Shown piece after piece: positions 1 through 8,081 of a stretch of DNA of 64,000 nt. This DNA comes from CAYRGY01 sp964424075. GTDB lineage: Bacteria; Patescibacteriota; Gracilibacteria; UBA1369. Within the stretch, counting starts at the first letter, position 1, and the number at the start of each line of letters is the position of its first letter. Location of the stretch: NCBI GenBank assembly GCA_964424075.1, contig CAYRGY010000004.1, positions 1 to 64,000 on the forward strand, written 5' to 3'. A model generated the notes under the pieces. It did no database searches. It saw nothing but the letters and a program-made list of their open reading frames with translations, and was not told the origin of the DNA. A program made the translations under genes and the position numbers.

Positions 1-1
1 A

Positions 2-493
2 ATCGATGGGTGCTCGGAAACTGCGGTCGGCGTGCTCGTAGAGCATGCCGACATCAACCAGCCCGACTACTTCGTCGGAACCTGGTTCGAGGCAGATAGT
101 CTTGGTCGCAGCGGCCAAGGCCTACTCTTCGACAGCATGCCGGAAGGTAGCTGCGGAGCTCCGGTGGTGGTAACGGCAAGCATATCAGGGAAACCCGATG
201 CGTCCTTCGACCGGTGGATGCAGGGCTACCACGCGAACGTGGATTACGCCCTCAACTTCTACGCCGCCGAATGCGAAAACATCGGGGGAGAATGCCTGGG
301 TGGCATTCATGCCCCAGGTTTCCTAAGCTTCATGCACGACGTGGCCATGTGTCACCTCGTCGACTACCGCTGCCGCCTCACGACCGGCATGCAGAAAGCA
401 ACGAACGGAATGTTCCAGCCGATGGGTACGGCGGAACGTTTCAACTCAGAGGTTTGCGGCGAAAGCATCTTCGCTTTCGTGCAGACTCTCTGA
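2..493 (+). CDS. Unrecognised Cys-rich protein, 3' part only
   Basis: The frame is open from the window edge to a TGA at 491-493, giving at least 163 residues, so the true start lies upstream; a GTG at 32 is internal to the open frame. I do not recognise a family. The visible part has seven cysteines, many Gly and aromatic residues, and no membrane segment. Its GC-rich third-codon positions contrast sharply with the AT-rich genes that follow, and a strong hairpin lies 75 nt downstream. This looks like a complete transcription-unit end on a compositional island, either transferred DNA or a lineage-specific gene. Real coding is supported by the long open frame and the terminator, but two other long frames overlap it, as is usual in GC-rich DNA. 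Confidence 0.6.
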   Translation: MDGCSETAVGVLVEHADINQPDYFVGTWFEADSLGRSGQGLLFDSMPEGSCGAPVVVTASISGKPDASFDRWMQGYHANVDYALNFYAAECENIGGECLGGIHAPGFLSFMHDVAMCHLVDYRCRLTTGMQKATNGMFQPMGTAERFNSEVCGESIFAFVQTL

Positions 494-567
494 ACAACCC
501 GGGTCGGTTGAGCTGGTCTGCAAAGACAAGTGCTCCCGACACCGGACACAAAAAGCAAGATGGGATC

Positions 568-601
568 AAGAGCGCCAGCCTTCACCGGCCACGGCGCTCT
601 T
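568..601. terminator. Hairpin terminator between convergent genes
   Basis: A perfect 9-bp inverted repeat (AAGAGCGCC at 568-576, GGCGCTCTT at 593-601) encloses a 16-nt loop. It sits between the end of the Cys-rich gene (plus) and the stop of rfbD (minus, 607), so it could serve both. Neither side has a long U-run. Confidence 0.7.
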
Positions 602-606
602 CCCAT

Positions 607-1461
607 TTATGAATGCAAATAATCATTTACCGCTTCTCTCCAGGAACGCAATTCAGGCAATTTGGTATTATTTAGAGCTGAGTATTGGGGTCTTAAAACA
701 GTAGACTTCCAGGAGTTTAAAGGAACAGTGTTTACCGGACGATGGATACTCAATTCATCCATCAAGTCAGTGACCAGATCAAGCCAATTTAGTATGCCAC
801 TATTGGTAATATGATAAGTACCAAACTCATATTCATTGCTTTCAATAAGCCAAAAAGTTTGTAAGGCCAAATCATGTGCGTAAGTCAGTTTAAAAAATTG
901 ATCATCAACTGTTATCAAGTCTTGATTGGAGCGAATTTTTTCCAACAATTTATTTACGATATTTTGCTTACTTTTACCAAATAAGTAAGACAATCTGATC
1001 AAATAAAATTTACCATCCGGCAATCCCTCTTTTTCCATTTCCATCTCATCAAATAGCGCTTGCTCTCCTATATACTTACTTAATCCATATTTGTTTATCG
1101 GGGCGGGGGAGTCATCTTCGTTATATCCATCTCGTTTTTCACCATTAAAAATGTAATCAGTACTGAAATGTACCAAAACAATCCCGAATTCCCTACAAAT
1201 ATGAGCCAAACGTCCAACAGCATAGCCATTTAATTCTGTTGCTTTTTCGGGCTCTTCTTCAGCTTTAGCTACGTCAGTATAACCAGCAGCATTTAAAATT
1301 ACTGTTGGCTCCAAATCCATAACCAAGTCCCTTAATGCCTCTGCATCATTAATGTCTATTTCTTCGCGATCTACTGCAATAATATCTCTTCCCACCGCGG
1401 CCTTGACCAGCTCGGAACCGAGCAGTCCTTTAGAACCTAGAATAAGATATTTATGATTCAT
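607..1461 (-). CDS. rfbD: dTDP-4-dehydrorhamnose reductase (RmlD)
   Basis: This 284-aa cytoplasmic short-chain dehydrogenase reduces dTDP-4-keto-rhamnose to dTDP-rhamnose, the last step of activated rhamnose synthesis. The Rossmann motif GxxGxxG is at residues 9-15, the STDYIF stretch at 100-105 and the catalytic Y125-xxx-K129. Length matches the family (about 285-300). Its ATG overlaps the proS stop by 4 nt, so it is translationally coupled at the end of the dTDP-sugar/infB/proS run. The usual partner rfbC (3,5-epimerase) is not in the window; a WxcM/FdtA-like cupin lies two genes upstream. The substrate could therefore be another dTDP-4-keto-6-deoxysugar, although the sequence fits RmlD well. 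Confidence 0.9.
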   Translation of the reverse strand: MNHKYLILGSKGLLGSELVKAAVGRDIIAVDREEIDINDAEALRDLVMDLEPTVILNAAGYTDVAKAEEEPEKATELNGYAVGRLAHICREFGIVLVHFSTDYIFNGEKRDGYNEDDSPAPINKYGLSKYIGEQALFDEMEMEKEGLPDGKFYLIRLSYLFGKSKQNIVNKLLEKIRSNQDLITVDDQFFKLTYAHDLALQTFWLIESNEYEFGTYHITNSGILNWLDLVTDLMDELSIHRPVNTVPLNSWKSTVLRPQYSALNNTKLPELRSWREAVNDYLHS

Positions 1462-2702
1462 GAAATAAAAAATTCCAATTCGGAAAATAATTTGTCAAGA
1501 TCGACCATTTTAACCTCTTGATATTCTCGCAGTTTCCATTCTATTTGATTGCTACCAAGAGTTCTTTCACTTAGCACCAATCTTAGTGGGCAGCCAATTA
1601 AATCCGCATCCTTTAGTTTTTTGCCGGCACCTTCATCTCTGTCATCAAACAATACTTCATAACCCTTTTCCATCATCTCTCTATAAAACCTATCCGCACT
1701 TTGCATTAATTCATCACTTTTACCAATCGTCACCAAATGAATTAGGAATGGAGCCACATTCGATGGCCAAATTATTCCTTTATCATCATGATTAGCCTCA
1801 ACAATAGTGCCAACTAAGCGCGAAATTCCAATACCATAGCAGCCCATATGCACCGGCAATTTTTTACCATCTTTAGAGGCGTAAGTTAGACCAAAATCAG
1901 TAGCATACTTAGTGCCAAGTTTAAAAATATTTCCTGCCTCAACCGCCTTACCTTCTTTTAAAGGCTCTCCCTGATGGGTCATCTCTCGCCCCTCCTTCAC
2001 TTCCTCATTAAAACCTACACCATGCTTTTCGCTATAATAAATCGTATCCTCGCCAGCAGGAGTTAATACTTGAAATTCATGAGAATATTCATCAGTAAAT
2101 GAGCCTCCTGAGGCTTCTATCACATAAGCATTACATCCGCACGCATCAAATACTCTTAAATAAGCCTCAATTACTAATTCATAGAATCGATTCAAATCAT
2201 CAGCATCTGTGTGAAAGCTATACATATCTTTCATAGTAAACTCTCGTCCTCTTAAAACTCCAGATTTAGCTCGAGGCTCATTTCTAAATTTAGTTTGAAT
2301 CTGATAAGGCATAAATGGCAAATCTTTGTAAGATTCAATAAACTTTTTAGCCATCGGAGTAACAATTTCTTCGTGTGTCTGTCCTAAGAAAAATGTCTTA
2401 TTACCATGTCCTTCAGTACGATAAAGAATGTCCGCGCAAGTTACATCACGACCTGTAGCAACCCAGTTCTCAGAAGGATGCAAGGCTGGCATCACAATTT
2501 CCTGTCCTCCAATTGCATTCATTTCTTTGCGAACTATTTTCATGATCTTATGCATTACTCGCAAACCTAGTGGTAAATATGTATAGATTCCTGCCGCTAC
2601 TTGATCGACAAAACCACCCTGGATTAAATATTTTGCATTAGGAGTATCAGCATCATGCGGAGCTGTATGTTTAGTTTTTCCTAAAAGGTGCGAATATCTC
2701 AT
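1458..2702 (-). CDS. proS: Prolyl-tRNA synthetase, short form without editing insert
   Basis: Charges tRNA-Pro with proline. This class II synthetase has motif 2 around residues 139-160 (FRNEPRAKSGVLRGREF) and motif 3 around 287-296 (GCYGIGISR), followed by a C-terminal anticodon-binding domain. It has only 414 aa against about 570 in E. coli. The region between motifs 2 and 3 is too short for the INS domain that hydrolyses Ala-tRNA-Pro, so editing in cis is absent, as known for other short bacterial ProRS. It overlaps both neighbours by 4 nt, which places a core translation gene inside a sugar-nucleotide operon. Confidence 0.95.
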   Translation of the reverse strand: MRYSHLLGKTKHTAPHDADTPNAKYLIQGGFVDQVAAGIYTYLPLGLRVMHKIMKIVRKEMNAIGGQEIVMPALHPSENWVATGRDVTCADILYRTEGHGNKTFFLGQTHEEIVTPMAKKFIESYKDLPFMPYQIQTKFRNEPRAKSGVLRGREFTMKDMYSFHTDADDLNRFYELVIEAYLRVFDACGCNAYVIEASGGSFTDEYSHEFQVLTPAGEDTIYYSEKHGVGFNEEVKEGREMTHQGEPLKEGKAVEAGNIFKLGTKYATDFGLTYASKDGKKLPVHMGCYGIGISRLVGTIVEANHDDKGIIWPSNVAPFLIHLVTIGKSDELMQSADRFYREMMEKGYEVLFDDRDEGAGKKLKDADLIGCPLRLVLSERTLGSNQIEWKLREYQEVKMVDLDKLFSELEFFIS

Positions 2703-3103
2703 TTTTCTAACGATTTAATATATTTTTCGTACTTATTTATATCACGAATATAGAGATTCTCATCATAATTTAGATTGCTAAGTGCAGCTAAAACTGCTCC
2801 TTCTGAAAAGCTCACAAACTCTCGCCAATAATCACCCTTCATCACAATCGCATCTTTCGGGCCTTGTATCTCATATTCCTCCCAATTCTTCCCAGCAAAA
2901 AATCGAGCCTTACAGCTACCTTGCAGCATCACATAAATCTTCTTCTCACCCTTCATACAATGCCCACCACGATCCAGCATTACATTTGTAACGTAATAAA
3001 ACCTCTTAATTTCAAAGTCAATCTGATCCTTAAACTCTATCACACTTAAAGGGCCGCGTTCATCTCCATGAGTCGGTACTTTAAACAGCCTAATCCCATT
3101 CAT
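2699..3103 (-). CDS. WxcM/FdtA-like sugar 3,4-ketoisomerase, cupin fold
   Basis: This 134-aa single-domain cupin resembles FdtA/WxcM proteins, which isomerise dTDP-4-keto-6-deoxyglucose to the 3-keto sugar on the way to amino- or other deoxysugars. The visible signature is DERGPLSVIE near residue 14, RGGHCMKGEKKI near 45-56, and a YxxREFVSFS stretch towards the C terminus. It lies 1 nt after infB and overlaps proS by 4 nt. In the cluster it takes the place where rfbC would be expected. The subfamily is clear; the exact product sugar is not. An epimerase-like role feeding RmlD cannot be excluded from sequence alone. Confidence 0.8.
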   Translation of the reverse strand: MNGIRLFKVPTHGDERGPLSVIEFKDQIDFEIKRFYYVTNVMLDRGGHCMKGEKKIYVMLQGSCKARFFAGKNWEEYEIQGPKDAIVMKGDYWREFVSFSEGAVLAALSNLNYDENLYIRDINKYEKYIKSLEK

Positions 3104-3104
3104 T

Positions 3105-5531
3105 TTAAAGCGTTTTAATTTTCTTATCTATAACATATGCTTCCAGGCGATCACCGTCCTCAAGTTTAATACCTCCCGCAACTTTTAATCCGCATTCACT
3201 ACCTTCTTTAACCTCCTTAACAGCATCTTGATTTTTTTGCAGAGAAGTAATTTTTGTTTCTCCAATCATTTCATCTCCTCGATAGATCCGTAGTTTAGCA
3301 TCATTACTTATATAGCCCGAATCAACCTGACAACCTACAATCATTTCTTTCTTTTTACTGAAGAAAATCATCTTTACAGATAGCTCTCCGACCACTTTTT
3401 CCACAAATTCAGGTTCTAGCATACCGGTTAGAATATTTTTAACGTCATCAAGCAGCTTATAAATTACACTGTAATTAATTATTTCCACATTTTCTCTCTC
3501 AGCAACTGAAGCGGCATTAACATGAGTTTTTACATGAAAACCCATCACAATGGCACCACTGGCAGCAGCCATCATCACATCTGATTCACTGATGTCTCCA
3601 ACGCCGGACAACAGTACCTTAACGCCAACATCATCATTTTTAATTTCACTTAATGATTGTTTAATTGCTTCCAAACTACCATTAGTATCTGCTTTCAAAA
3701 CCAACCGTAGATGTTTTAATTGACCGGAGCTGATGGCGGACATAATCTCGCCCACACCTCTTTCTCTTTGCTGAGCTTCCTTCAAGCTCTTAATCGCAAC
3801 GGATTTCATTCTAGCCGTCTTTTCGTCAGGAACAACCTGTAAAATATCCCCACTTTGAACTGCATCTGAAAGTCCGGCAATTAAAATAGGAGTTGATGGT
3901 GGTGCTTCTTTCAGCTTCTTACCACGATGATCTTTCATCACTTTTACTCTTCCATAGCATTCTCCAACTACTACATTATCCATATTATGCAGTGTTCCTG
4001 TATTAACTATAACAGTTGCCACCGGCCCTAAACTTTGATCCAGATGAGCCTCGATAACAGTTCCAACAGCACTTCTGTTAAAATTAGCTTTAAAATTCTC
4101 CATTTCTGCGACAAGCAGAACCATTTCCAGCAAATCATCAATACCTTGACCGTTTAACGCAGAAACCGGAGCCATAATTGTTGATCCTCCCCAGTCCTCC
4201 GGAGTTAAATCATAGTTTGCCAGTTCACCTTTTACTCTATCGGGATCTGCATTCGGTTTATCAATCTTATTGATTGCCACAAGGATAGGCACTCCTGCGG
4301 CTTTGGCATGTTGCAGCGCCTCAACCGTTTGAGGTTTAACTCCTTCATCAGCAGCTACAACCAAAATTGCAATATCCGTAACTTTTGCACCTCTGGCACG
4401 CATCTTAGTAAATGCTTCATGACCAGGGGTATCAATAAAAGTAATTTTATGTCCATTCTTCTCGACCTGATAAGCACCAATATGTTGTGTAATTCCACCG
4501 GATTCTCCTGATACAACATCTGCTTGTCTAATCGAATCAAGCAGCTTGGTTTTACCGTGATCCACATGACCCATTACTACAACAATCGGAGGCCTTTCAT
4601 CAAGTATACTATCGTCAGGTTCAGCCAATAAATTTTCCAGATTCCCCTTCATTATATCCTCAGCTGATCCAATAGTTTGCTTTTTCTTAAGCTTGACTTT
4701 CAAATCCTCAGCAATAATCATTGCTGTTTCATAGTCTATTTGCTGATTGATATTCGCTAGAATTCCGTTTTTCATCAGCTCACCAATAATTTTAGCAGCT
4801 CCCAACCCGGTCTTTTCAGCAAATTCCTTAACCGTAATGACATCAGGGATTTCCACCACCCGATTTGGATCATATTTAACGGTATGGCTGATAGTTGGAG
4901 ATTTCTTAATTTTCCGACCATCATCTTTACCCGCCATCTTCTTGCGTTGTTCATGTACAATTTGTCTTTGTCTCTCTTCTTCAATCATTCGATCATACAA
5001 ATCAACCGTACTAGCCGGGTTTTGTTGATCAATGCCTAATAACTCATCTGCAATAGTAGTGTCTGACTTGGGAATTTGCTTTGGTCTTCTTTCTCCAGTT
5101 TTGCGTTTAACCTTAGGTTCGAATTTCCTTACTTTCTTGTCTTTTTTAGGTTCTTCCTTTGGTTTGAGCTCAATTTTCACATATTTATCCTTCTTTAGTT
5201 TCTTCACCTCATCAGGGAAAATCACAGTAGCCTTCTTAGGTTTTCTTTTAGGTTTTTCAGGCTCTTTCTCCTGTTCAGTTTTGACAGTAGCCGTATTAGG
5301 CTTAGGCTTTTCGACTACAATTTTCTGCTTTGCGGACTTCTTTTCGGCTTCTGCATCACTTTTTATAAAATGGTCAATCAATGTCTTAGCCAATGATTGT
5401 TCTACTCCTCTGGCTGTTGGTTGCAAAGGCTGACCAAGATCACGAGCAGCAAAATGTATATCTCTTACCGAGACATTACATTGTTGAGCTATTTCTATAA
5501 GAAGCACCTCTTGAGCTTGAGCCAAAGCCAA
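3105..5531 (-). CDS. infB: Translation initiation factor IF-2
   Basis: GTPase that places initiator tRNA on the 30S subunit and promotes subunit joining. It has 808 aa: an N-terminal IF2 module (about 1-55), a very Lys/Glu/Pro-rich linker (about 60-225), then the G domain with GHVDHGKT, DTPGHEAF and NKID, followed by the IF2 C-domains. A sigma70-like promoter (TTGACT, 16 nt, TACAAT) lies 27-54 nt upstream, so infB may be transcribed separately from rfbA as well as by read-through. The reading frame begins directly after that promoter and no strong Shine-Dalgarno is seen. Confidence 0.97.
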   Translation of the reverse strand: MALAQAQEVLLIEIAQQCNVSVRDIHFAARDLGQPLQPTARGVEQSLAKTLIDHFIKSDAEAEKKSAKQKIVVEKPKPNTATVKTEQEKEPEKPKRKPKKATVIFPDEVKKLKKDKYVKIELKPKEEPKKDKKVRKFEPKVKRKTGERRPKQIPKSDTTIADELLGIDQQNPASTVDLYDRMIEEERQRQIVHEQRKKMAGKDDGRKIKKSPTISHTVKYDPNRVVEIPDVITVKEFAEKTGLGAAKIIGELMKNGILANINQQIDYETAMIIAEDLKVKLKKKQTIGSAEDIMKGNLENLLAEPDDSILDERPPIVVVMGHVDHGKTKLLDSIRQADVVSGESGGITQHIGAYQVEKNGHKITFIDTPGHEAFTKMRARGAKVTDIAILVVAADEGVKPQTVEALQHAKAAGVPILVAINKIDKPNADPDRVKGELANYDLTPEDWGGSTIMAPVSALNGQGIDDLLEMVLLVAEMENFKANFNRSAVGTVIEAHLDQSLGPVATVIVNTGTLHNMDNVVVGECYGRVKVMKDHRGKKLKEAPPSTPILIAGLSDAVQSGDILQVVPDEKTARMKSVAIKSLKEAQQRERGVGEIMSAISSGQLKHLRLVLKADTNGSLEAIKQSLSEIKNDDVGVKVLLSGVGDISESDVMMAAASGAIVMGFHVKTHVNAASVAERENVEIINYSVIYKLLDDVKNILTGMLEPEFVEKVVGELSVKMIFFSKKKEMIVGCQVDSGYISNDAKLRIYRGDEMIGETKITSLQKNQDAVKEVKEGSECGLKVAGGIKLEDGDRLEAYVIDKKIKTL

Positions 5532-5557
5532 ATAGGTTAAGTTTAAAAAGCGATCGT

Positions 5558-5585
5558 ATTGTAGCCTATACTATAAAAAAGTCAA
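5558..5585 (-). promoter_or_regulatory. Promoter of infB
   Basis: Minus-strand TTGACT (5580-5585), a 16-nt spacer and TACAAT (5558-5563). The expected start of transcription leaves a leader of about 20 nt before the infB ATG at 5531. Confidence 0.6.
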
Positions 5586-5598
5586 AAGAAAGCGAATT

Positions 5599-6522
5599 CT
5601 AATTTGCTTTTGCACCGGATTTAACTGCTACGGATTTTCTACCAGCATGAATAGAGCCCTTTCTTCTACCATAAATTGAGTCGAAGTAACCGTAACCACT
5701 TTTAATTAATGGCTCAGATAATTTGGCAAGTTGCTGTTCATCAATAAACCCTGCTCTATGCGCAGCCTCTTCAATACAGCCGATTTTATAACCTTGCCTT
5801 TTTTCGATGACTTGAACAAAATCGGATGCATCCATCATTGATTCAAATGTTCCGGTATCCAGCCAAGCAGTCCCTCTATCTAATATATTAACTTTCAATT
5901 TACCTTGTCTTAAATATTCAGCACTAACGTCTGTGATTTCATATTCACATCGAGCGGAAGGTTGAACTTTTTGAGCAATCTCTACAACTTGGTTATCATA
6001 AAAGTAAATTCCCGGGACAGCAAAATTAGATTTAGGATTAGTCGGCTTCTCTTCAAGGCTAATAGCTTTTCTCTCACCATCAAATTCCACCACTCCATAT
6101 CTTTCAGGATCATTAACATGATAAGCAAAAATAATTCCGCCAGATGGGTCAACACTAGACTTTAGCGTTCTGTTCAGCGATGTTCCATAAAAAATATTAT
6201 CACCCAAAATCAAACAAACTTTATCATTTCCAATAAACTCTTCTCCAATTATAAATGCTTCTGCCAATCCTCTAGGTTGATCTTGAATTGCATATTGGAA
6301 ATTACATCCTAATTGGCTACCGTCACCTAATAAATTTTTGAACGAAGCATTGTCATGAGGAGTTGTAATAATCAAAATATCTCTAATTCCAGCCTCTATC
6401 AAAGTAGCCAAAGGATAATAAATCATTGGTTTATTATAAATTGGCATCAATTGTTTACTGATAGCTAGTGTAATTGGATAGAGTCGAGTACCGCTACCTC
6501 CTGCCAGAATTATTCCCTTCAT
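5599..6522 (-). CDS. rfbA: Glucose-1-phosphate thymidylyltransferase
   Basis: Cytoplasmic nucleotidyltransferase that joins dTTP and glucose-1-phosphate to give dTDP-glucose, the entry step of dTDP-deoxysugar synthesis. The N terminus carries the signature GGSGTRLYP (about 8-16), followed by SKQLMPIYNKPMIYYPL, both typical of RfbA; length 307 aa is somewhat above the usual 290 because of a basic C-terminal tail. It follows rfbB by 52 nt on the same strand and precedes infB by 67 nt. Catalytic and allosteric regions appear intact. Confidence 0.95.
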   Translation of the reverse strand: MKGIILAGGSGTRLYPITLAISKQLMPIYNKPMIYYPLATLIEAGIRDILIITTPHDNASFKNLLGDGSQLGCNFQYAIQDQPRGLAEAFIIGEEFIGNDKVCLILGDNIFYGTSLNRTLKSSVDPSGGIIFAYHVNDPERYGVVEFDGERKAISLEEKPTNPKSNFAVPGIYFYDNQVVEIAQKVQPSARCEYEITDVSAEYLRQGKLKVNILDRGTAWLDTGTFESMMDASDFVQVIEKRQGYKIGCIEEAAHRAGFIDEQQLAKLSEPLIKSGYGYFDSIYGRRKGSIHAGRKSVAVKSGAKAN

Positions 6523-6574
6523 CTAAATATATTAAGTGATCGAAAACTAACATATAACTAATAAAAGTCAACAA

Positions 6575-7588
6575 TTACGCCTGACTATTGGTTTTGGGAT
6601 CCTTGATTTGAATTCTTTCTTTAGTAGCCTCCACCCAATCCTGATTATTTAAATACCATTCAAAAGTTCTCTTTATTCCACTTTCAAAATCAACTGTCGG
6701 CTCGAAGCCCAGCTCTTGCTTAATTTTGCGGGCATCAATTGCATATCTCCTGTCATGAGCCTGTCGATCTACCACATATTTAATCAAATTTTCATTTTTG
6801 CCCAAAAACTTCAGAATCATTCGGGCTATTTCAATATTTTGCTTTTCATTATTGCCTCCAATATTAAATACCTGCCCATGCAAATCACTTTGAGCAATCA
6901 TATTAATGGCTCGACAATGGTCCTCTACATAGAGCCAATCCCTCACATTTTTGCCATCACCATAAACAGGTAAAGATTTTCCCTCTGAAGCCAATTTAAA
7001 GAAAAAGGGGATTAGCTTCTCCGGAAATTGATATGGCCCATAATTATTGGAACATCGACTAATAGTTATCGGAAAGCGATAAGTTTCAAAATAAGACCTG
7101 ACTAGCAAATCAGCTGCTGCCTTAGCCGCTGCATAGGGACAATTAGGTGCCAAGTGTGTATTTTCCGTAAAGAAATCCGTACTTCCATCGCCCAAATCTC
7201 CATAAACTTCATCAGTAGATACCTGGTGATAGCGCTTAACTCCGGATTCCATCGAAACATGCAGTAAATTATGAGTACCGACTATATTTGTTTGCACAAA
7301 AATTCCCGGATTAGTAATACTCCGATCTACGTGAGTTTCAGCTGCAAAATTGATCACCAGGTCAAAACCTTGTTGGAAAAATTCCTTCAGAAACGTTAGA
7401 TCCGCAATATCTCCTTTGGTAAATGTAATAGCATTTTTATCGATTAAATCTTGAATATTAGGTAAATTAGCCGCATAAGTCAGCTTATCCAAAACAAAAA
7501 TCTGATCTTCAGGATGTACTCCATGGTGATAGTGAACATAATTAGAACCAATAAATCCGGCGCCTCCTGTGACTAAAACTTTTTTCAT
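6575..7588 (-). CDS. rfbB: dTDP-glucose 4,6-dehydratase
   Basis: Converts dTDP-glucose to dTDP-4-keto-6-deoxyglucose using bound NAD. This 337-aa extended SDR has GGAGFIGS at residues 8-15, the S-TDE-VYGD active-site stretch, and YAAAKAAAD with catalytic Tyr and Lys. It is the first gene of the minus-strand run rfbB-rfbA-infB-cupin-proS-rfbD and has its own promoter about 40 nt upstream. Its product can feed both the cupin and RmlD. Confidence 0.95.
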   Translation of the reverse strand: MKKVLVTGGAGFIGSNYVHYHHGVHPEDQIFVLDKLTYAANLPNIQDLIDKNAITFTKGDIADLTFLKEFFQQGFDLVINFAAETHVDRSITNPGIFVQTNIVGTHNLLHVSMESGVKRYHQVSTDEVYGDLGDGSTDFFTENTHLAPNCPYAAAKAAADLLVRSYFETYRFPITISRCSNNYGPYQFPEKLIPFFFKLASEGKSLPVYGDGKNVRDWLYVEDHCRAINMIAQSDLHGQVFNIGGNNEKQNIEIARMILKFLGKNENLIKYVVDRQAHDRRYAIDARKIKQELGFEPTVDFESGIKRTFEWYLNNQDWVEATKERIQIKDPKTNSQA

Positions 7589-7628
7589 CTAAAATATTTA
7601 AATATTAGACCTTGTTTAAGGCAAATTT

Positions 7629-7656
7629 ATTCTATATAAGCCTGGAAAAAAGTCAA
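7629..7656 (-). promoter_or_regulatory. Promoter of the rfbB operon
   Basis: Minus-strand TTGACT (7651-7656), 16-nt spacer, TAGAAT (7629-7634), in the AT-rich divergent gap between rfbB and the gene at 7700. Confidence 0.6.
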
Positions 7657-7699
7657 AAAATATGATAATATCAATAGATAAATTTAACTCTTTAGATTA

Positions 7700-8080
7700 A
7701 TGGCTCAACAATCACCAGGACAAAAACACCCGGAAAAGCCGCAATTTGAACAGGTATCACAAAGAATGGAAGACAGATATGCCGAAACTGCTAAAATGGC
7801 AGTACTAGATCGTATGTCACTAGAAAAACAACTCAAAGAACATACTGAACAGATTGATCCCCAAAGCTATCAAAGCTACCAAGAGGCATTTTCCAGACTT
7901 CGTGCTCGTATGAAAACTGAAGATCTCACCAAGCCGTTAGAGGAAACCTTTGAGTTGCCTGATAACAGAAAAGTGCTTTTAAGAGCCGAATTGGATAATA
8001 GGGAGAATCTGATCATGACTACATACGTCGAAATAGAAGACTTCCTCAGTTGGGCCAAACAAGATAAACCTCAAAGCTAG
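7700..8080 (+). CDS. Small hypothetical protein upstream of SGNH hydrolase
   Basis: A 126-aa hydrophilic protein with no signal peptide or membrane segment and no family I recognise. The N-terminal half is Gln/Glu/Lys-rich and predicted helical; the C-terminal part (about 80-115) reads as a small beta/helix unit (FELPDNRKVLLRAELDNREN). It ends 1 nt before the SGNH-domain gene, so the two are probably co-transcribed and may act together. Coding is supported by tight spacing and codon use matching its neighbours. Confidence 0.7.
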   Translation: MAQQSPGQKHPEKPQFEQVSQRMEDRYAETAKMAVLDRMSLEKQLKEHTEQIDPQSYQSYQEAFSRLRARMKTEDLTKPLEETFELPDNRKVLLRAELDNRENLIMTTYVEIEDFLSWAKQDKPQS

Positions 8081-8081
8081 T

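Noticed and set aside
214..612. Long alternative plus-strand frame overlapping the Cys-rich gene, and a minus-strand frame at 364-606
   Set aside because: Both arise from GC-rich codons of the main frame; their products are Arg/Pro-rich without structure, and the first runs through the terminator hairpin.
5032..5433. Hydrophobic plus-strand frame opposite infB
   Set aside because: It is the complement of the Lys/Glu/Pro-rich IF-2 linker, which always gives Phe/Leu/Ser-rich shadows.
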